Source: Amoebophrya sp. A120
Taxonomy: Eukaryota > Sar > Dinophyceae > Syndiniales > Amoebophryaceae
DNA: 64,000 bases
Assembly (NCBI GenBank): GCA_905178155.1
Contig: CAJINV010000019.1
Coordinates: forward strand, 378,475 to 442,474
Reading direction: 5' to 3'
Shown: piece by piece, positions 1-11,716 of the stretch
Layout: the number at the start of each line of letters is the position of its first letter
How positions within the stretch are numbered: the stretch's first letter is position 1
Translations under genes and position numbers: made by a program
Notes under the pieces: generated by a model
What the model saw: only the letters and a program-made list of their open reading frames with translations
Told to the model about the DNA's origin: nothing
Database searches by the model: none

Positions 1-1389
1 GTCGTTACAGCTGGTTGCAATGTTGCTGTCGAGCTTGTAAATTTTGTGCAGAGCCTATCCAAGAAAAAAAGTGTGTCAGTGTAACTTTCTTTGGCCGACA
101 GCATCACAAATTTGCTCTACATGACAGAGAAAACCTGTGATGCGTGGTTTGTAAGGGGAAATGCACATGAAAAAAGGACTTCATGGCTGTGTGGCATGAC
201 AGGTGTAACTCTGTTGCATGTTTTGCATTACAGAGTTACACTTACACAGTTTTTTTCTTGCATAGCGCCACAATCGCTTTCTTCCGTACGGATTCGTGGT
301 TTATCAAGTGCAAAAATAAGTGGGTCTGGAAAAGTGTGAACTTGTCATGCAGATTTTCCATGACCCATGAGGTCTGGAATCCAGGACTTAGCATGACAGA
401 CTCCGCGAGGTCTCTGCCATGCCTATCCCGCATGACAAACCCCCTTCCGACTTGGTCAAAAGTGGACAGGTCTACTTGGCACTCATGCAACACAGATTTT
501 TGCATGCTTCAGATTTACCATGACAAGTTGCCACCTTCCAGACCCAGACATATTTGCATTTGATATGGTTGTGCGTCAAGCATTTTATCACCTCTGGCAG
601 GATCGCTGGGACCATCTATCCAAGAAAAAAAGATTCTTGTCGGTGTAACTTTTGTGGCGGAACAGCAATGCAAATCTGTCTGGCATGACAGCAAAATCAT
701 AAACCTGTCATGCGTAGTAGATACTACGTGAAAACGCGCTTGACTAGACCTTACAGCTACAATTAGAATTACAATGCGTGACCCGCATGACAGACGCAGT
801 CATCTTGCATGTTGCGCACCTACCCAAAGTTACAACTACAATCTTTCTTTGCTGGATACCATCTCTTGGTTGACCAATCTGCAGATGCTGATCAAGGCTC
901 CCGCGACCTCGAGATGGTTGGACGACTTCAGGTCTCGCTGGAGCGTGTTGATTAGCAGCAGCATGAATTCGTGGTCCTTGTGCAGGAAAATGTTACAGGC
1001 TAAGTAACCGATCCGCTTCGCCATGATCTGCTTCTCGTTACACAGCTTCACCGCGTGGATGTAGGCCAGACTGCAGTCGTGCCCCAGCATCTCCACGTAG
1101 ATGGCGCGGATCAGGAACCTGATGGGAAATAGTGAGATGATGAAGTTCTGTCATGCACAAGTACCGCACCAGAAAAGAAAGAGTCAATTCAATTGCCCGC
1201 TACGCATCACAAATCACAGTCATAAAAATCAAGTACTCTTTCATCCTTTTGAGCGAAACACCGGGCAGGTTCACTGATGCTTTCAGGGCAGCAACCTCAT
1301 TCAGGATGATTTTGTCCTCCTCTTGCTTGCTTCTGCTTTCCCCGATTTGCTTCACGAGTTCAAAGAACTCCTTCGAGAGGTGGCCGCCC
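1..1389 (-). CDS. AP4E1: AP-4 complex subunit epsilon (adaptin), 5' part, truncated by window edge
   Basis: This large adaptin subunit of the AP-4 coat helps sort cargo at the trans-Golgi. Visible exons are 1237-1389, 859-1118, 566-611, 265-296 and 1-50. The first visible exon encodes GESRSKQEEDKII, the next YVEMLGHD, KRIGYLA and LLLINTLQRDL, and later ones VPAILPEVIKCLTHN and VRKKAIVAL. These are the conserved N-terminal solenoid blocks of adaptins, and the MLGHD/LxxDHE pattern fits epsilon better than alpha or gamma. A GT-AG intron (1119-1236) separates the first two exons; the other three interruptions are introners whose removal keeps the frame. The true N-terminal exon upstream of 1389 was not found, and the C-terminal two thirds lie beyond position 1. 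Family assignment is firm; the epsilon paralogue is likely. Confidence 0.85.
56..264. mobile_element. Introner, family H, in AP-4 epsilon
   Basis: Ends TATCCAAGAAAAAAAGTG and CACAGTTTTTTTCTTGCATA form an inverted repeat. Flanks GAGCC/GCGCC are a 4-of-5 target duplication. Excision joins VAL to HKIYKLDSN in frame. Confidence 0.85.
302..565. mobile_element. Introner, family A, in AP-4 epsilon
   Basis: The ends carry the family A inverted repeat (TATCAAGTGCAAAAAT..., inner GGGTCTGGA / TCCAGACCC). Perfect 5-bp flanking repeat TGGTT. Removal joins CLTHN to HESVRKKA. Confidence 0.93.
617..858. mobile_element. Introner, family H, in AP-4 epsilon
   Basis: Ends TATCCAAGAAAAAAAG and CTTTCTTTGCTGGATA with inner GTGTAAC/GTTACA. 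Perfect flanking repeat CCATC. Removal joins NQEM to VPAILPEV, as adaptins require. Confidence 0.93.
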
Positions 1390-2666
1390 CTGAAGATATT
1401 TTTTTTTTCTATATCGATTCGCTTCCACCGAGGAGCCTCTCTTTGTTTTCATACACGTAGTTTCTTTATGATCCTCATGAACGGTGATTGCGGAGCAAAG
1501 TAGAACAAACAGCAACAAATACGTGTGCATCTTGGGCGTGCTGTTGTTTTCCGGTCCTCCCCACGAAGCTACGGCTAGTATTGACGATGCACCAGGTCGT
1601 GTAGGAAGCGAGACAACTCTGCTTCTAGATCCCGAAGCCGCCGCGACCCAGAGTCACCTGTATAATCTCGCGGGCTCTGATGTTGTTCCTTGTCAGCCAG
1701 GCGGGTTGCAGCTGCGACTGCGCAGGAGTAGGTGTTCTTGGTGCCTCGTCCTTGTTACTAGCAGCCGATTACGCGACGTCGCTGCGTCGCAGAGACCGCG
1801 CTGAGAGCAACTTCTCAAAGCATGTGGCAGTGTCATCTTGCCCCAGCTACGAAAGGAGCAGGAGGGGGTGCAGTCTGCATTTTCATCAAAAGTGGTCAAT
1901 TGATGCTGGCGCCCGTAATAGAATCTCCCACCCCAATAGAGGTGGCGAGAGAGCCGGGACGAAGTAATGGATATGTTGACAACGCCAACACGGACAATAA
2001 TCAACAAGAAAATTGTGAGTTTCAATATTACGTTTGTATGTACACAACTTTGCGAGTGTGTAGCCTAATACTTAGTGGCCAAATTAATGAAGAATGTTTT
2101 TATGTATGGATTTTTTCACTCTACCCAATTTGCTAATAGAGGATCTTCGTGTAAGCAAGCTAGTCGTAGTTGACGACTGTTCATCTACTGCGTGGTTCCA
2201 CACCGATGCTGAATCACAAAAAAAAAAGACATGACTGCGACTGATCGTCCTGAAGCTGAAGCGATAGAAGAAGTAGATTCGTTGCACGAATAAATCAGTG
2301 GAAAGCAGCAGCAACGCATGTGATCGAACATTTCCTTTTTACTCGATTCCTTAGGCAGGCTAGTTCTGAAACGGGAGCCATAGATACTTACAACTAGAAC
2401 ATCATCGTTTTCTTCGCCTTCCGCAGATAACGGAATGATCGGACCCGGGGTTAAGTCCTGAGCAGTAGGAGATGGATGCTTTGATGTATTGGCTTCACAA
2501 TTCGACTGAGTTGCAGTTAACAAGCCGTCTATTCGTGATCTTTATCATGACGTCCGCTAACTTCTTCTTCTACTTCACCCAAGGTCGTTCGAAAATGAAT
2601 CTTATTCATCTTGTTGGATGGTCAAAGTTGTCACAAGTTGCAGACACAAGATCCTCGTCTTCCAAC
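1390..2666. other. No gene assigned; 5' region of AP-4 epsilon and 3' flank of next gene
   Basis: Open frames here are short and none resembles a family I know. Part must hold the missing first exon(s) of AP-4 epsilon, whose frame is closed by a stop upstream of 1413. No introner ends were seen. Confidence 0.5.
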
Positions 2667-3364
2667 TCAATCCTCCGTCCACATCAAGATCCGCGGGTCC
2701 CGACGGCAAAAGCTCTTGACCGCGAGAGCAAGATTATCCGAGTCCTCCATCATTCGCCCGCGGCACCCGACTTTCAGACTGGCGGGGATTTCGTCCGATT
2801 TGTACACGAGTTTTTTCAAATCGCCCACGGTGCTGTTGACACTCGGTGTGTACACCGTCTTGCCATTCGACCAGTACCCCCCGCCGCCGCTAGCCGTGCC
2901 GCTCCCAAAAAGAAGCGAATTAAAAATGTGCAGGAGGCCGCGTTCGCCCTTGTACTGCGGGTAAATCTCCGGGCTGTCCAGGTACACATTGTACCTGTTG
3001 ATAGTGTGTGCACCAAATTCATTTATTTTCAATTGAACTTTCCCGATGCCTTCAGTTATACTTACTGTCCGAGAGGACCGGGAGGACGAAGATCCGAGGA
3101 CCCCATCAAAAAAGATTGACAACTACATCAGTGCTAGTACTATTAATACTTGTATTGCGTTTCTGCCCTCCAGCGGATGTAGAAGAGGTAACTCGGGTAG
3201 ACCACCACCAGCCCCCACTTCAAATTGCTCTGCGAGTTCCAAAAGGTTTCATACAGTCTGGACGCCCGGAACGTCATGCCCTCGGTGAGAAAACTCCAAG
3301 CATAGCGCCCGCCGGCGGCTGCCGCCATGCTGTGGTCAGGAGGGAGGTCGTGGATCTGCAACTT
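2667..3364 (-). CDS. Unknown protein with one membrane segment, C-terminal 199 residues
   Basis: Three exons join in frame: 3150-3364, 3066-3122 and 2667-2994, ending at a TGA. The first exon holds FLTEGMTFRASRLYETFW followed by a hydrophobic stretch LVVVYPSYLFY, which could span a membrane. The last exon encodes YNVYLDSPEIYPQYKG, a glycine-rich loop, then VGDLKKLVYKSDEIP and RGRMMEDSDNLA, which recalls a ubiquitin-like fold (the IP..L.V..RG.M..D pattern), though I cannot confirm it. The intron between exons one and two would be only 27 nt. The next is a normal GT-AG intron (2995-3065). The frame is open upstream of 3364 to a splice acceptor; the start may be the Met at the HSMAAAAGG segment or in an earlier exon. 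I do not recognise the family. Confidence 0.6.
3123..3149 (-). other. Candidate 27-nt GT-AG intron
   Basis: On the minus strand the block starts GTATTAATAG and ends GATGTAG. Reading through gives an immediate stop after TQYKY. Removal gives AETQYNCQSFLMG and keeps the frame through two further exons. Confidence 0.55.
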
Positions 3365-4179
3365 CTGGGTATCAATTTAAGAAAGTGATCCGCCTACTTC
3401 TACTCAGATTGAGTGCAGGTACGTGAAAGAGAGCTTCGTCACGACGAGACGTATATATACCTGTACTTACAACTTCCTAGTGGAAAACAAGCTGAGTAGG
3501 CCACAATCAGTTCGTCTGGACCAACAGATCGCTCGAGGAAGACGAACTTAAGCACTACAACGAAGAAGACACGCTTCGCAGTACTTCCGAGGAAGAGACA
3601 GGCACCGATAGAACATTTCACAAAGAAGAAAAGCTGTAGAGACAACAGAAAAAACGGGTAGAAGTGGCGGTCTGAGAACAAAAGGCTTTTGCACACAATC
3701 GATTCGGGTTTGCGTTATGCTCCTGCCGGACGACTACGTGAAGAGAGGCCACAACGAGATATTCGTCCGCGCACACTACAGAAATAATGTGAAAATGTAT
3801 TCAAAGAGATGTAACGAACTACATATATAGTACTTTTACTGACTGGTCGTGAAACTGAATTGCGTGGAATAGGTTCTTTCAACATCTCTTTGTTCACTAC
3901 TGGTGTATCGTCTTGCTGATCGCACGGAAGCAGCGGTCGTCAGATGAAGTCCCGTGATGCGATAAAGCCGTTCTTTTTTTCTTGACATGAAGTGGTCGCG
4001 GCGAGTTTCTAAACCTGAGAAGTCGTGGTCTCATTGTCGTACAGAGGGTTTTTTTATAGACTTACCTGGACAATCAATCCTTAAATTGGAGACCCTCTAT
4101 CCACTCCTCTTCGTCACGCGTCATTTCTGTTCATCCAGGTTCTGTTCTTACCTTGCTGTTGATGCTTGCCCCTGTCTTA
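3365..4179. other. No gene seen; spacer with possible 5' exons
   Basis: Only short unrelated frames are present. This stretch should contain the promoter and any first exon of the 2667-3364 gene and the 3' end region of the 4180 gene. Confidence 0.5.
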
Positions 4180-7100
4180 CTATTTCCAGGCACCCCAGCT
4201 GGACCAAGATTTATCATTTCCGTCGTCACCAATATTTGCATCATCGTAGTTGGACCAGGAATATTTAGTATAGGAAGCACCCTCCGCTTGATCATGCCCT
4301 GCATCTTTATTGTTCTCATCACTTCTGGTGCCCGTCGGGTCTTTATAAAAATCGTTTCCCTCTTTACACGTCGTACTGCCACCGGCGGAATCATGCTGAT
4401 CTTTCTGGTAAGAACCACTATTACCCCAGTCGTCGGCTTTGTCCACCTGCTTTGTGGTCGCCTTACTGCTGTTCCAGTCGTCGTAATTGTTATTGTTGTA
4501 CGAGCTGTTTTTATCCCAGTTGTAATCGGCCCCCCAGTCGTCGTATTTGATCTTTCCGGTTTCCACCATTTCCGGGGACGGCGACGCGCTTGCCGACCCC
4601 ACTTCCAGCAGGTCCGGGGTGCTCGAGAGGACCGTCGCGCTTTCATCGTCTTCTAGAGGTGGAGGTGGTGCTGCAACGTCGTGTTTATTCAGTTTATGCA
4701 AACGGTTCCCAACGTTCTTCTGCACCACTTCCGACGGAGACTCTTCGATCTATCAAAGTGAAAAAAGCCTCCACCCCATACCAAAACGGAGATTTGTGTA
4801 CCATGATTTGCTGCCACAAGTCACGTTGTCATGCTAGAAGGCAAAAGATGCGGACTGTAGTGCTGGCTGGCGTGGGAAAGCCTTGCACTTTCAGCAAGAG
4901 AGCAGGCAACTGGAAGTGGAAAACAGCATGACAAACTGCCTGCAGTTCAGGCCACAGCTGCGTCTCTTGGCATTCTAGCAATACAAGTCGATTTGTGTAC
5001 GCAAATCCAGCATCACAAGTTTACTTTTCGATATGGGGAGGGGGGATTTTTCCTCGCAATACGATCGCCGATAAATTCTCGAGGACGTTGGGGTCGTCGA
5101 AGTAATAGCCAGAGGTTTTGGAACTTGTGGTTGCGGTAGAAGTTGCTCCTGCTCCAATTGTGGGCGTTCTTCCCGTCGGCTCGAAAGGCTTGGCGTTCGG
5201 ATTCAAAGAATACAATTTCGTATTCGTACTAGTACTTGACGACATCAAAACATCCTGCTCACCATTGTTACCGTCTGCAGAAAATGCAGTTTCTTTCGCG
5301 GACACGACCTTCATATCATTTTTCTTCATCTTCGCCGCACTGCTACTAACGACCCCGGCTGCAGTTGTAGAACCAGATTTACTATTTTCGTCGAAGAAAT
5401 AACTCTCATCCTCCTCGTCGTGTTCATCCCTGGCGGAAAGCTTCGAGCTAGACCGTTCCTTTTTCTCCTTTTTCTTCGACTTTTTGTCTTTTTTGTCACA
5501 GTAGTTGTTGTGGTTCTTGCCCCCGTCGCGGTCGCTCAGTACTAGGGACGAGTTTGCGTTGTACGAGGAGTTGTGGTCTACAGTAGCGGAGTTCTTGCTC
5601 TTCCTCCCGTCCCGTTCTCGGATGTGAATGTTGTACGACTCTTGCTCAACCTCCACTTGACTGGTTCTTTGCAGCAGTTCCTCATCGTTACCGTGACGGT
5701 CTTCGTCCTCCCAACGACGGTCTTCCTTCGCTGGTGGTACGGTGGCTGCATTACGACTGTTCATGCCATTTTTGAAGACCACACTGTTCATCTTCACATG
5801 ATTCGGACTGGCACTGTCATTCCTCTTGTTCTCCCCGGCAGGAGCTTCTAGGTTCTCCAAATCGGCCAGCAACTTCTGCCCGATGTCGCCCTTGTCAAAG
5901 CTGTGCTGGACGATCCCGCAAATCCGCGCCATGTCCGCCTCGAACGTCTCGAGGTGGCTGTTCCGCTGCCGTTTCAGTTCCCGGAGGAGCAATTTCCGTG
6001 TCTGCCTGGTTTTCTCAAGCAGGTTGGCGCTGTGCTGCTGCAGGTAGGAACGAACCATGCTTTCCTCGGCGGGGTATCAGGTGGAAAAAGTTTTGAACTG
6101 ACTACAGCACGGGTTGTAGCATATAACCTCCCTTCATCTTCTTCTAACATCAACATCACCAAAGGCTGTCCTCTTGCACATATCCGGTCTAAGCGACCAG
6201 GATGCTGAGGGCTACCCCGCCCATGGCAGAGACAGTACAGGGTTCCTTCGGTTCTCGCATGACAAGTAACATTTGACATGCAGCTTGATAGGAGTCAGTC
6301 GCCTTTTCCGCATGGTACGTCTTGCAGACTCGCTGACCCGTCTGGTAGCTGGACTTGTGCTCCGCCGGAGGACGACCTGGCCCTCTCGAGGGCAGAGCTG
6401 TTGTGATGTTTGCTTCATCATGTAGTCCTCGCGGCAAGCGAACGAGGAGGCCTGTCCTTGGGACAATAATTATGTTAGGTGCGCTGCAACAATCGAGTTG
6501 GAATACCCTCCAGTTCATCTGCATGCATCATCACTCAGAGAAGAACAAAACCTATTTTTTTCAAAATCCTATATAGTACATTCGTTCCCGCAACTCCAGT
6601 CCCTCTTGCTTCAGCGTCCGAATTTGCTCCGTTTTCTCCAATATCAACTGCAAAAGTGTCTGGGTCTGGAAGAGTCGGGGCTTGTCATGCACATTTTGCA
6701 TGACCCGTGAGGTCTGTGATGCTGGTGCTAGCAACACAGATTTTTTGAGAGCCTCTTGATGCTAATTACGCATGAGAAACGCCTTTTCCGCGTGCCAAGA
6801 ACTGAGTCCTCTTGCTGCTCATGCAACACAGATATTTTTAGAATCCGCAGACAGCATTACAAGTTCCACTCTTCCAGACCCAGACATATTTGCACTCCAT
6901 ATCCAAGTTCTCCTGCTTCAGCACCTTCATCTTCTCCTCTTTCTGAACGCTGTCCCGCTGCAGCTCCGACATCTGCGTCTTCAGCGCAGCAATATCCGTA
7001 ATGACGGCGGCGGAAAGAATCGACTGCCCCTGCGGCGGCGCCGGGTAACTGCTGTAATTCGACACTGCTTGCTGTTGGCCGGGATTGTTCGTGCCGGCGG

Positions 7101-8868
7101 GGGCGGTATTGGCATAATTGGTGTTGCTGGCTGGAGGTGCCGCAGCAGTTGGACCGGGAGATGGACCTGAGGAGTTTAGCACGTCGGGGAAGTAAAACTT
7201 TTTCGAAGACCTTGCAGTTCTTCTGCTGCTTCGCCTTCGTAGTACAAAAATAACCATAGTAGAAAACTTGAAAAATCTTAAGTCGACTAGTAGGAGGGTG
7301 AGGGCCATGATCATGATCAAACAGGAATTTTATACGCACTGGAGACGGGGTCGGGGCTGGTCGCTTGGACGCATCAAACCCGGGCGGGAGAAACGCAGGA
7401 TTCGGTGTATGACCCGCTCAAACGTTACAATCTCAAACGCTGCAATAGAGTCTGGGACTTGTCTTTGATAATGAGCATGACAGACTCGCAGACCATTCCA
7501 CTTTCTGCAACACAAATTTCGGAACATTGTAGGGCGGTTTGGGACTCCTGAACTTGTCACGCGCAGTCCTATGAGACTTGGCTAGATCATGCACTTCTTG
7601 CATCACAGATTTCCAAATTCTATTGCAACGTTTGAGATTGTAACGTTTGAGCAGGTTGTACGGTGGTCGCGAAGGCGAGGCGGCCGGTGCTGGCTTTGGT
7701 CCCCCGGGACAGCCCTGTGATAATATTATGGTTTCGTTGAGTATATTGCCATAAATTACTGTAGTTTATGCCACACTTCTTAGAAGACCCCGCTGGAGGC
7801 GCACCTCCGCACAACAACACTACTAAACAACAAGTAGAGCATTAAGATTAACAACAAAAACCCAGTGCCTTCGAGTCCCGAAACGTCCCGAACTTTTTGT
7901 AGCCCGCCGGGCAGTTCACGCCGGGCTTAATATCCTCGAACGCCATGGGGAGTGGCATGTTTGGGTTTTTTTTCCGGGACTCCGCGATCTGTTCCTCCGT
8001 CATGCATTCCATTTGCATCGTGCCGGCCAGGTGCAAGTTCTTCCGGTGTGTGTTGCTGTTCGGGGTGTGGCTGCTGTTGATCTGCGCAATGGCCGGGCAG
8101 ATGCGGCAGCGGAGGATCGTGTAGCCGTCTTTCGCGTGCATTTCGTAAAGGTGCGGATTGGAGAGTGTGCAGGGGGAAAGAGTAGTGCTATGAAGTAGAT
8201 GTAGTCGTCCTGGAAGCAGAAGCAGAATGGAAGAACTACACACATGAAACCCTTATGCATGGTTATGCAGCAGAAGCGGCTTGACAAAAATTGCACGGTC
8301 TACCTCATGCCGCGGGCCAGGCCCGGTAAGATTTTTGCTACTTTGCTCCCAGTGACGCAACGACAATGATAGCACTCTTTTACTATGAGATAATGAACAG
8401 CTCCTCACAATATTCCTCGTCCACGTCCCCTTTCCACACCCAATGATCGTCTGCCGGAATCAACCGACCGTAGCAGGTATGAACTGCAAAAGTATCGCAC
8501 TCGTATAAATGCATGACAAATTCCCTTAGCATGAAAAATAAAATTTGTAATGCGGCTTTAGCTTGAGAAAAAAAATTGTAAAGCATGATTGCAAGAAGAC
8601 GAGTGCGATACTTTTGCACAGGATAGCAGTCCATCGGCTGCATGCTCCGCACATCCACATTTTGACCGCCACCGCCCTGGTCTGCCACATCCAGATCCGA
8701 CCCGGAAAAATCGATCTCGCGGTTGACATTCCGACCGTAGTAGTTCCCGGCATTGCCATTGCCACCGCCACCAGACGCAAAGGTAGATCCTGGCGGCGGA
8801 CTCACTTTCTTCTTTGCAGCTGGACCTACGTCGTTGGGAGGATATGGCGGAGAAAACGGAGCGCAGCC
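4180..8868 (-). CDS. Coiled-coil protein with a PAM2 motif (predicted poly(A)-binding-protein partner)
   Basis: From 7714 down to the stop at 4180 the exons 7661-7714, 7336-7402, 6902-7166, 6580-6636, 5062-6059 and 4180-4745 sum to 2007 nt, 668 codons plus stop. The order is a proline-rich start, a heptad-like helix (LKTQMSELQRD, KMKVLKQENLEKTEQ, TRKLLLRELKRQ), long acidic/lysine/serine low complexity, the PAM2 site SLNPNAKPFEP, and a Tyr/Asn/Asp/Trp-rich tail with YDDWG-type repeats. PAM2 binds the MLLE domain of cytoplasmic poly(A)-binding protein, so a role in mRNA translation or decay is inferred. Upstream exons to about 8868 (PPYPPNDVGP, MDCYGRLIPADDHWVWKG, and a Cys/His cluster LRCRICP...HTPN...HRKN) probably belong to the same gene, but one junction near 7.75 kb does not resolve. 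The start codon is unknown. Confidence 0.7.
4751..5061. mobile_element. Introner, family C, in PAM2 gene
   Basis: Ends TATCAAAGTGAAAAAAGCC and TTTTTCCTCGCAATA around inner CCACCCCATA / TATGGGGAGG. Perfect flanking repeat CGATC. Removal joins LSAI to EESPSEVVQ. Confidence 0.94.
5177..5212 (-). other. PAM2 peptide motif
   Basis: The codons read Y-S-L-N-P-N-A-K-P-F-E-P. They match the PAM2 consensus, with the key Leu, Pro, Ala, Phe and final Pro all present. Confidence 0.85.
6642..6901. mobile_element. Introner, family A, in PAM2 gene
   Basis: Ends TATCAACTGCAAAAGTGTC and GACATATTTGCACTCCATA. Perfect flanking repeat TCCAA. Removal joins KQENLE to KTEQIRTLKQ within one coiled coil. Confidence 0.94.
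7408..7660. mobile_element. Introner, family B, in PAM2 gene
   Basis: Long inverted repeat around GCTCAAACGTTACAATCTCA near both ends, termini TATG.../...TGTA. Perfect flanking repeat CGGTG. Removal joins two proline-rich halves (SPSRPP / NPAFLPPG). Confidence 0.93.
8478..8625. mobile_element. Introner, family F, in PAM2 gene region
   Basis: A short element with ends TATGAACTGCAAAAGTATCG and CGATACTTTTGCACAGGATA. Flanks GCAGG/GCAGT match at 4 of 5. Removal joins QPMDC to YGRLIP. Confidence 0.9.
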
Positions 8869-9152
8869 CTGAAGACACCGCACTGGTCTACATGCAAATA
8901 GTATCACACGATAAAAATCCAAATCTCCAAAAAAAAATAAATCGAAAAAACCCCCCTGCGACAGTTGGTGGAGATGAGTCTGAAAATGTTACGAATGATG
9001 TTGCTTGCTCTGGGTACGGAAAGGCGGCTGGGAAGCTCGTTTTCAACTCGATAACACGAAGCCAGCATCTACGTCGGTCGGCGGAAAGGCTTGAACGCAA
9101 CCATCTGTGAAAAGTATTTTCCGGGCGGTTTCATGTGATGCATAATGCAGAT

Positions 9153-10074
9153 TCACAATGAGGAGCTTCCTTTGTCATGCGAAACAACATCAAAAAGGAC
9201 TCTAGAGAGCAGGTAAAACAAATCTACGTACATTCCACATCCCGCGGGTGAACGACCGTTCCGAATTTGTATGATGGCAAAATCTTGAGTCAACTCAAAA
9301 CTTTGCTTCGCGTATCTACTATAGACACTGACTCTAGGAAACGACCATAGAAGATCGCGCACTGCGCTTGAACGCCGGGCGATGAGAGCGGCGAACTAGT
9401 ACAGGCACGGTCTTTATTTGCAACTGCCAAGATGCTCGTCGTACGTACCCAGTATACTCAGGCGATGCAAAACAAGTTTTGTCATTGACGCAAGAAATTT
9501 GCCCCCCCGATAACTTGTCCCGCATGTTGACGCCGTCGGTGGGAAAGGGGATTTTTTTCGTACTGAGCTCGGTAAAGTAGTACCCCCGCAAGTCCGACAT
9601 TTTTGCCTCCACCTGCTTCCTGTGCTTAGGTCCCGCGATGTGATCATTACCCGCCTGCTTCTCGCAGGCAAGGCAGTAATCCTGTTATTGGTTGTGAGGT
9701 TTTTCCTGCTGTTCATGACGACGCCTGATAATTGTGATTTAATCTCATTCGCTTTCGTAGCTATAATACGCAGAATTCTACTCGACATCACTTCTTACGT
9801 GCTTCCCCCACGCGGTCGTGTAACGCACTTCGTAGGCCCACGGCTCGCATAAGCTTATGGAAAAGAAAAGACTACTTAGAGCTGTTTTTGTTTCCGTGCA
9901 CAGATAAAACTTCGTCAGATCATCTGAGGAACAGCAGCTGCAGTTCGTGCTCGTCTCCGAGTCTGCATTACTTACCATGCAATTATGAAAACAAAAGTCG
10001 TGCATACGATCGGATTCGGAAACAAAAAGCCCTTCACGACAAAGTGTTTCTTCCCTCCCATACAAATCCGCCAT
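9153..10074 (-). other. Probable exons of an unresolved gene
   Basis: A minus-strand frame begins ATG at 9600 and reads MSDLRGYYFTELSTKK then GVNMRDKLSGGQISC before a GT donor. An upstream segment near 9810-9860 reads EPWAYEVRYTTAW. Both look coding and may be the 5' end of the PAM2 gene or a separate gene. I could not join them in phase, and I recognise no family. Confidence 0.35.
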
Positions 10075-10160
10075 TTTTCAGGTACGTAGGATTCCGGTTT
10101 GGTGTCGATAAATGTCAGCTGGAAAAACGAAAACCACCTCCCCCTCGCCCGTGATTGTTC

Positions 10161-10196
10161 ATAATGCAAAATCACTCTATAATGCAAAATCACTCT
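10161..10196. repeat. Two-copy direct repeat, 18-bp unit
   Basis: The unit ATAATGCAAAATCACTCT occurs twice head to tail, followed by a third partial start (ATAATTGCA). Confidence 0.9.
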
Positions 10197-11128
10197 ATAA
10201 TTGCAGCTATACAAACAGCTGCAGAACTTCTCGACATGTGTAGGCTGCGTGTCTAAAGTTCAAGCTTCGAGTCCAGCAACGATCTGAAAAATCCAGGTAC
10301 TTACGTCACCAGGGCAGGACAGTGTGGTTGTGGCACATGATAAATAGCACCCCGTTCCGGTCTGCAATCTGGCACTTGGATTGGTCCAAGTCTTTCAACT
10401 CAAACTGGAGGTTATCTGTCATTTTTCCTGTTTTATTTTTTTTCCACACAGCTCGGCGTAGGATGGGTATAGTTTTATTTAGTCTTCGCTTTTTTATCTT
10501 TTTGTTTCTCAGTGTAGCATGCCAAAACTCAAAAGTAATAAAGACGGTATTTTTACTGTTGCACCATCATTTCATTTTTGGTCAAAACTCATCCACCCTT
10601 GTTTGACTGAAAGAAGACCAGGTGTTTGTGCATTTTTTCCTGGTAAGAAGTACTTATTACCAACCATTCGAAAAGAACGAGATCGAGAGCGGCTTCATCA
10701 TATAAGCACCAACACAGGGATCGTTGTTCCGGTAGCGACAGCGGCCTGTTCGTTCAACGGCCGTACTTAAGCCACCAAGAAGATGAGATCAATTTGATCC
10801 TGCAGCACACGGTGGCTGCTTTTAGCGGAACTAGGAAAAAAACTTGCGGCCAAATATGATCCACCTTCCAGCACGAACAGATCCACCATCGATCTAGGAT
10901 CTTCGCGACGTGCTCGTATGTCTTCGAAACAAACGAAGGATGTCTTTCTTTATTTTTCAACCACAGCAGGCAGGTCGTACTGGTAGTTCCGACAAATACC
11001 TTCAACTTCAGAACACCGCAGAGGCAGCTTTGACCCAGAACACAAGATACTGATACTGCAGTTGCATGTACAGGAAGTATCTTGAGCAAGAGCACGCAAA
11101 TGTCTCGCTGACTTTCGCTTTTAGTCCG

Positions 11129-11338
11129 TTAGTTTTGGTGTTCAAGTTGTTGCGTACATGTCGATGTCGCGCATTGCGTTTCAGCTACAATTTGCTCGAA
11201 AAAAACCTGCTCCATGAATGTTTTTTTCATATCAGCCACTTGCGAGACTGGCATCTGGAAAAGTTCAAGTTCGCAGCTAATCAACGGATTGACATGCTTT
11301 GTAAATTGTACTGCAGCCGAGACAATATCGCACGACAT
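11129..11338 (-). CDS. Possible first exon of an unknown gene
   Basis: ATG at 11338 opens MSCDIVSAAVQFTKHV followed by ELELFQMPVSQVADMKK, an amphipathic stretch that looks protein-like. A GT donor after CAT could end the exon. Downstream exons between 10.2 and 11.1 kb could not be assembled. No family is recognised. Confidence 0.3.
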   Translation of the reverse strand: MSCDIVSAAVQFTKHVNPLISCELELFQMPVSQVADMKKTFMEQVFFEQIVAETQCATSTCTQQLEHQN

Positions 11339-11716
11339 GGTGCTACACTAGATTTATGTAAAACTTGTGAGGTACAGCCGGTGCTGTCCTTGTTGCGGAT
11401 GAGATTTCTCAGAAAACAAAAATGAAAATGTATCAACGCTCAAGTAGTACACTTGCATAGATAAACTAGAACATCACGTCATGTGATGTTGCCTTGGAAC
11501 CCGATCCCCGATCCCGCCGTTTCCAAGAAAAATAAACTACATGGGAGCTACCAGGGCGCCAGAACAGCGACCCTTGTTGTCGCTTTGAAAAAGTGCGGCC
11601 ACTGCAGAGCAGCAGCGACGTCGTTCCAGATAGATGCCTCGCTTGCGGGTCTATCACAACGAATCGGTAAAACTAAAGGTAAAAACGAATTAATGAACAA
11701 TCACGATGAACCGCTC

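Noticed and set aside
4153-4656. Plus-strand open frame of 167 codons with hydrophobic residues
   Set aside because: It is the complement of the Tyr/Asp/Asn-rich tail of the PAM2 protein; the minus frame continues in phase across an introner.
9480-9620. LSGGQ in the 9.6-kb frame as an ABC signature
   Set aside because: The short frame lacks Walker motifs and the surrounding residues do not fit an ATPase; the word is probably chance. The true SMC signature is at about 14390-14410.
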